From: Echinococcus granulosus
Taxonomy: Eukaryota > Platyhelminthes > Cestoda > Cyclophyllidea > Taeniidae
Length of the DNA stretch: 64,000 bases
NCBI RefSeq assembly: GCF_000524195.1
Contig: NW_020170555.1
Coordinates: 62,001-126,000, forward strand
Direction of reading: 5' to 3'
Shown: piece after piece, positions 57,440-64,000 of the stretch
Layout of the letters: the number at the start of each line of letters is the position of its first letter
Numbering within the stretch: the stretch's first letter is position 1
The notes under the pieces: model-generated
What the model saw: only the letters and a program-made list of their open reading frames with translations
Told to the model about the DNA's origin: nothing
Databases searched by the model: none
Translations under genes and position numbers: made by a program

Positions 57440-60400
57440 CGGGCGTTGGAACTAACACAGAGAGGGTGGGTAAGGGTGGGAGTTGGAGGTCACCTACTTT
57501 GACCCTCCGGCATTTATGCTTACGAGCCCCTCCACTACGATTCTGTGTGGTCAACATGGGACTGTCAGAAAGAGGCGGTTAAGAGCTGATCTTCAACGCC
57601 CCAAAGAAAGTTAACTTAACATTAGAAAAATGAGCTGGAAAATTCCCCATTCATCTCCAACTGTTTATTGCTTCTGGAGGAAAAGCCTGCCTTCTACTTC
57701 CTTCTTTTTCCCTTCTATTATGTGTCGCACATGTAAACACTTTACCTCGACTCTAGCTTGGGTAGTTATGAGGAAAGTGAGGGACAATGATTCATCATCT
57801 CGCATTTATACTTATCTCTTCACAACGAATACAACCATCCAATTGGTTAGATACAAAGCTGGAGATGTCACGCCTTACTTTGGACAGAGAGGGAAAAATG
57901 AAAGTGATGAAGATTTGATCTCCTCTCAGCTCTTCTATGATGATTTCAGCCAACGACTGTGTCGCCAAATTATTTCATTTCTTAAGGGAATATTTATAGC
58001 TAAAGGGAAGAAGAGGAAAAAGAAGTAGAAAAGCCAACATGTCACACATTTTTGGTGGTGGTGGTGGAGACGGGGGTATATTAGCGCCGACTTCTTAGCT
58101 TTTGCTGTCATTTTGTTAGATACTCACCACTCTTTTACGACCAAAGGGTTTTATGCCTTCTTGGCACAGAGAACGTCTAAATTTTGTCATTCTCTTCTTT
58201 CTTAAGTGTTGTTTTTTTTTTTCAATCCGCTAAACTACAAAGGCATTTTGTCATTAATCATGTCAAACCGGAACTTTCCATGGTCAGGACACGAAAGGAG
58301 ACACTATTGTGGTGATACTACATCCAACAGAAAGGCGAAGGTCTGTACCTCACAACTTGCCAACAGTTTGGCGCGTTTGATGTGTATGGAATGGTCCAGA
58401 CACCATTAATCAAGGCGAATGACAACAAAAGCTGGGACTGCGTGGACATGCGTGTGATAACGGAGGGGCCCAACACCATTGGATATGCACGTTTCACTCT
58501 ATCAAGGACGTTCCTCTTCCCCCGCCATGCTTCCCGGACCAAAGACTTAGCAGTCATTCCTGTACACATTTGGCCAACGCATGGGATGCTCGCACGATCC
58601 TGGGTGATTAACGCAGAACCTGGAGAGGGATCCTTCAAGCCTGAGGTGGCTTCAGCTTTGATTCGCTTCATGGATATCAAATCGACTGCTAAAAGTGATC
58701 GTGGCTTAGACAACACCCTAGATTCAACTCTTTACGACAGTTGTGGAGGTTAGATTCTGCGCCTTTGAGGTCTGAAAATGAGCTAATGAAATGGCTCTGG
58801 GTGCGTTTTAAGCCTTCTCTGACTTCGTGTAGGACAAATCCAAGGCTGCGCGCTTGCTTACGGGCTGATAGGCATCAGATCATAAAGCACAGGTCCTTTT
58901 CAGTTTAACGGGTTCTGGCGAAACGCTGGTTAGCATTAAAACGGCGAAACTTTGGCAAGCAAAACAAGTGGGAGAGGCGATCACTACAATGGGCCCACAA
59001 TGACCTTCTAGTTTATCCTCAAACACGACTTTTTTCAACTGCGGTTGTAAAAAGCAAACAATAAACTAATATGGCTGGCTTTACTGCTCAGCTTTGAGTT
59101 ATCAATTTGTATACCCTAATTATAGCCTACTTGTCGTGCCGTAGAGGTATATTATAACAGACCAGATTGTAGAACAAGGTGACTCAAAAGTAATCATGCA
59201 TGCTTGCCTGAATTTTATTTTATTTTGCAAAACGTCTTTTAACTTTGAAAAGTCTCATGCAACAAACAACCGCATCTCATAAGACTTGAGACACAAACTG
59301 GTGAGGTCTGGAGTTCAGCGGAATACATGCAGCCACCTCCATTGATGACTGTCATGAGTTTTCCTTTTCTACTGTCAAATGGAGAAATAGTGCATTAGAT
59401 ATTTATCAACAGCTAATGTTGGAGATGTGAACTAGGGTGAGGGTTAATCCTTGCCTCCCTTTCTCTCTTCTCTCCCCTCCTAAGGTAAAGGGGTGGTGGG
59501 TGGGTGTTTTGGGCCTGAAGTCGGACAAGATTACGACCTTCTTCCCACTAATTCACTTGGCCTATCTGTTACTCAAGAGGAATTACCTATCTCGTTCACA
59601 ATCCGGTTATGTCGTGCAGAGTCGATCCTCCGCGGGTGCCATACAACTACCCGACAGTCCACCAAGTGCTCGCGCATAGAGCAAGTAGAGTTGCCTGGGC
59701 TAGAAGGGTTAATGTCTTGGATTCTTGAGGTTCACGGTTGAGTAGTAGATTGTGTGGAGATAGTTAATGATATGTTAAGTCGCTCCTATTCTCACATGCC
59801 AGTAGGTCAGTCGGTCAGCAGGCAGCCTAATTCAAGCGAGTCCTAAACAACAAGTTGATAGGATTTAAAGGTCATCATTTTCGTGCCTTTCTATTCATCC
59901 CCTGACGTCTAAATCCCTTCTCCTCCCCAAATTGTGCCTTTTACTTGGTTAATCACCGTCGCCATAACCTCGGCCTCCTAGCTAATGCTGATGAAATCCA
60001 CTTATTTGATCCCTTACAACATTACGCAAGATTAACTGCTCCTGGCACATCTCCTCTCCTCTTCCCTCGTGCCATGCATCAGTCTTTGGGTGGCTCAGCA
60101 CCTGAAGTCCAAATGATTTGAACTATTACTGATAGGCCAGCTGTTTCACTGCCGCTTTTCCAAAGGGCAGCATGATCAAAACTATAATGATGACGAGGAG
60201 CTTTGCCATCCTCGAAAGAGGGTCAGATTTCTTCCATAAAGCAGAAAAGATGGCATCCCACCCACTGAGTTTACCGACATTTTACTTGAGGGAAGGTGAT
60301 AAAAGTATATCCTCATGGGGCTTTTTGTGCTTTTTAATTAGGAAAACGGATTTTAGAAGGACTTACTGGTGACAGCGAATCACTACCTAGGGTGGTACCT

Positions 60401-61090
60401 TGAACACCGCGAACTCTTTTGGCCGCCTTACCAAAAGGTATCTCATTGACAAATCTCCACAATGAAAAGTTAGGAATGTAGACATATTCCTCCAAAAAAA
60501 AGGCAGATCAACTTATTATATGTCAATCACCCACTAAATTCATGATCTCGTCCTCTTTTATTTTATGTAGCAAATTAATAGGCATCAGGGAAACCCCATT
60601 CATGTGTAGAAATACCTATTTGTTACCCACAATTTTAGCTATTTGTTTTAAAGAAAAGAGGTAAAAAGGCGCACATATTTTACAGAAAAGGATGCAAATT
60701 TTGCTGAAACGTACTGTCTACCCACTATTATAGCCAAGATTGACTCTCGGTACAGTAGCAGAGAATAGCACGCTATCCCATTAACGGACATCTTCCACAG
60801 TGTTTTCTAAATGCCGCGAAGGTTTCGTTTGGCGCTTTGGAGCGTTGATGGGACTTTTTGGTTTTTCGCTTTAAAAAAGGTGTATGTTTGCTCGTGCTTG
60901 GGTGTCATGGTGATGAGAGGTATTTTAACGGGACGTTTGACTACTATGGCTGCCCAGGTGGTGCTGAATGCACCAATAATTCAGTGTCCAGTGAAAGTGG
61001 CTTTTAATGCTCCGATGTAATAACGCAGCCGCTGTACATGAGTTCGACTAAAATATCTTCCCGATGGGGAAATCAAATTAAAGTGGCTTG
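57440..61090 (+). repeat. segmental direct duplication, copy B, first half
   Basis: Partner of 37780-41420. It keeps a longer open frame (58382-58753, 123 codons) than copy A does over the same block. That frame has no recognised motif and its antisense is also open, so I do not call it a gene. Confidence 0.7.
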
Positions 61091-61799
61091 CAGGATACTG
61101 GTGATGGGATATTAAAAGGATCTCGACTCTCTCTCTCCTCCATAATATTCTGTCATGGGAGTATTTGATTGGCTACTTGTAACTTGCAGGGACATGTAAA
61201 ATCCGGTCTACCTGCTATATACGCAAGCATGATAGAGCATGGAGGAGCACCAGTTGATCAGTATGATATCTTTGGTCGGGTTCCCTAACATTTTTCCTCC
61301 AGTTTAAAAGAATGTCATCTATCATTCCAGCCAGTTTTGCTTTATGAAATACACTCCACGCCTTTCAAAGAATGGGGAGGCCCCTTCTCGTCAAATTAGT
61401 CTTTGGAGGAGGTGTGGCAGTACAACGGTTGACCACACAGAAGCAGGAGAACCATTTGGATTCTCAGATGCTGAATAACTTTAAGACAGATGCATCACAC
61501 GATGTTACAGGCTATTACGCGAGGGAAGGGAAAAGGAGGAGAGGAGAGGGGAGGAAATGAAGATGAAGTGGAGGCGTGGAGACCACGGTAAAATAACGCA
61601 AAGGAGAGCTGCTTTTTCTGCAAAGCAGGCCATCTTTTCTGATACGTTGTACACTTATACCAGTGAGACAATATTCAATTACACTGATTAATGACAAACA
61701 TTTCCTGATCTTTGGTTGAAGTCAAAAAGATTTAGTGTGGAACTAACACCTTTTCATGTACATCAATAAACCGCCACAACAACAACCTTTTGTTTAAAC
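61091..61799. other. junction of copy B where copy A has about 4.5 kb
   Basis: Short unique-looking segment joining the two halves of copy B. It includes a purine-rich run (GGGAAAAGGAGGAGAGGAG) at 61526-61555. No coding exon. Confidence 0.45.
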
Positions 61800-64000
61800 G
61801 AGGTGTTTCCGTTTGACAATCAAATCTTTTACGCACAAAATTAAAAAACTACAAAAAATGAAGATGACTAGATAACTACTATGGCTTAGGAATTCAAAAT
61901 TTCTCTGAAAAGATAACTGTCTTTTACCATAGCCGCCAGCTGCTTTCAAATTCGCACTGTGGTTTACATTGCCACATTCTAACCGACTGGCTGACATCCA
62001 CACATTATAGGTAGGAAATAAGGCTCAAATGTGCTTTTTTGGTGTCATTGGAGCAGTTTTAATGAAAGTAGAATGGATAAACATTTGAAGGCACTACCTT
62101 GATCTACTTAAAAGACGTGGGCCTGAGTTTGTTTAACTGGTAGCAGTTGAGAGTAGTTTTAAACTGCTTAATAAAACAAAACCAACAAGTGGTCTTACAA
62201 AACTTATCATTGCTCCTGTTTTCCCTAATTTCACACGCATTAGTGCAAAAGCATAGGAAAGTAAAATTTATGGTTGCGCCATCGCTGTCAGTAAATTTGC
62301 CCCCAAAGACCCAGTTCCTTAAACTCAACTGCTCCAGCCTCAACGATTTGGAAAGTAGCCCTAAAGAGTGCGCCTTGTGTAGTCCATTTTATGTTCAAGT
62401 GGGGTACTTTAAGTGACACTGCAAAGCGGCGATGAGGGTTGGGGAAAGAGGAATCACGAAGCTGTCTGACACTTTCCAAATCTTTGACAACCAAATCCTC
62501 GTTAAGCTTAGAACACCTTTTGGAAATATCAGGCGAAACGATGAGGAAAATTCATTAGCAAATAACGCTCAGATTGGTGAGAAGCTACAAACCGCAAAGT
62601 CATTTGTTTGTAAAAAAATGGCATGCTGAAGATTGCAGAGTTATGAAGATAAGAAAAGCAGTAAAACGGGAAGCACAGAAAACAAAGGGGAATGTTTTAG
62701 GCTGTCTCAAGGTCACTCTGACGACATACCGCAAACACTCGCCAGGTGAGACAGGAGCAGCACAATGTCGTAATGCGGTTTTTTTCTAGACTCGCCAAGT
62801 GAAGAACAGGAACCACCCCATCACATCCTTTTTTGTCAACTACATCACCTGAATTCTTGATTTCACTATGTCCATTCCTCTTGGTGGTTGGCCTTTGGTT
62901 TATGATCAGCAGGCTACCCCAATGTCGAGACAGTGTGAGGCAGTCATGAGGTGGTGAAATACAATTGGAAGCGACTACTCCAGGGTGGGTGAGTGAGTAT
63001 GGTACGGAGGTAGTGCTACCTGCCCTCCCATATCCTAGATGAGACAGGACTGTCCTTGTACTCAAGTCTTTGCAATGTCCGGTGGTGCCGTTTTAAAGAA
63101 GTGGTTGACTTCCTTCCCACTTAATCTTCTATTCTACTTACTTTTAAATACAAGGCCATTTCTTAAAACAAGCAAGCAATCCACCCAGCAACGTTATGCT
63201 TCCTTGGTTTTGGAGGAGGAAGCTCCGAAACAGAACGAGGTGGATGTCCTTGAAATCCCTTCTCGTGTGTTGATATATGCAACACCAATTGGTCCGGTCT
63301 CCACAGCCTTTTCTTCTCACCCATTGCAGGTAGATGTGTGAACCAGTTCTCTCATTACCTCTCACCTAGAAACTTACTACCACTTAGACTTGCTTCTTTA
63401 AGCTTATCTCAACTCAGCGTATCTGCATTGACAGGAACGTTAACTTCATCAAGAATAGGTGCTCTTTTACAACACTGCTACTGAGTTCACCTTAAAAAGT
63501 AGTCTGCACTTTTCCTGGATCTCACGCTCTTCTGCCACCTCACATTTGTAGAATGATTTATAACAGATTTGATGCAACGATTCCGTATCCTCAGAACCCC
63601 GGCCAGCCTTAATTGGCAATGCTAACATCACTTCCGAGGGACGAAGAGGGAAGTGGATAAAAATATGGGAAAGATAAGATAGGCAGCTCAGCTAAAACGG
63701 TCCTACAGAACGCCAGGTGCATTTTAATAGCTGCACTGCAACTGACACAACCAACAAATAAAGCAAGATCATTTTTTTCGCTCTTCATCTCATCATGGTC
63801 AGAACTGCTGCATCCATTGACACTATGATTTATCAAGCAAAGATTTCTTCTCCCCCAGTCTTGCACTTTTGCTTAATTCTTGACATGAAAATCAGTTTTT
63901 CAGAATTTCTTCTCTGCTTTGCCTGTACTTGCATGGTCAAGTTAAAGAAAGTGACCCTCATCCATTTCACAATGCTACGCTTATATACTACTTAGAGTGA
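61800..64000 (+). repeat. segmental direct duplication, copy B, second half
   Basis: Partner of 45890-48070 and still homologous at the last base of the window, so the copy continues beyond it. It contains acceptor-like CCATTGCAGGTAGATGTG at 63323-63340, matched by TTTTAGGTAGATATGT in copy A. No intact gene. Confidence 0.7.

Noticed and set aside
58382..58753. 123-codon plus frame in copy B
   Set aside because: The antisense frame (58318-58716) is equally open, copy A does not keep it, and no motif is present.
1..64000. CRISPR arrays, bacterial operons, phage or prokaryotic defence systems
   Set aside because: The window is plainly eukaryotic: spliced genes and poly(A) signals. No spaced direct-repeat array or Shine-Dalgarno-led gene cluster was seen.

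Overview
The window is eukaryotic nuclear DNA, most likely from a parasitic flatworm, with a tapeworm (cestode) as the best guess. The reasons are split genes with GT-AG introns, AATAAA signals, and an intron population containing a distinct 29-41 nt class beside introns of 0.07-2.8 kb. Several start codons also lie just behind strong splice acceptors, as expected in a lineage that uses spliced-leader trans-splicing. The taxon is an inference; no species-diagnostic gene was found. Two runs of exactly 100 N are assembly gaps.

Layout. 0.4-1.8 kb (+): a nearly intronless protein with repeated MATH-like blocks. 4.8-7.4 kb: two closely related secreted Gly/Cys-rich proteins in a head-to-head inverted duplication whose arms include the promoters. 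8.0-8.5 kb (+): a small two-exon coiled-coil protein. 11.2-13.0 kb (+): eIF3 subunit F in four exons. 14.7-19.9 kb (-): a five-exon gene joining a SAMD1-type winged helix to a CDYL-type enoyl-CoA-hydratase fold. 21.7-24.4 kb (-): a seven-exon DDX21/DDX50-type nucleolar RNA helicase. 30.0-33.5 kb (-): adenine phosphoribosyltransferase in five exons. 34.5-34.9 kb (+): a small acidic ERICH2-like protein.

35.4-64 kb holds no gene I can support. Much of it is an old, decayed direct duplication: about 37.8-48.1 kb resembles 57.4-64.0 kb, with a deletion of several kb in the second copy. Other repeats are a degenerate GGAT-rich minisatellite near 50.3-50.65 kb, an interspersed repeat seen three times (7.8, 25.3 and 26.2 kb), a probable mariner transposase scrap at 28.5 kb, and an inverted pair near 43.0/44.0 kb.

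The recognised genes are mostly housekeeping (translation initiation, ribosome biogenesis, purine salvage, chromatin) and do not form one pathway. The most unusual items are the inverted pair of secreted CX4C-array proteins with mirrored promoters, the winged-helix/CDYL chimera, and APRT with a 6-nt first coding exon, a 29-nt intron and a Thr-to-Ile change in its PRPP loop.
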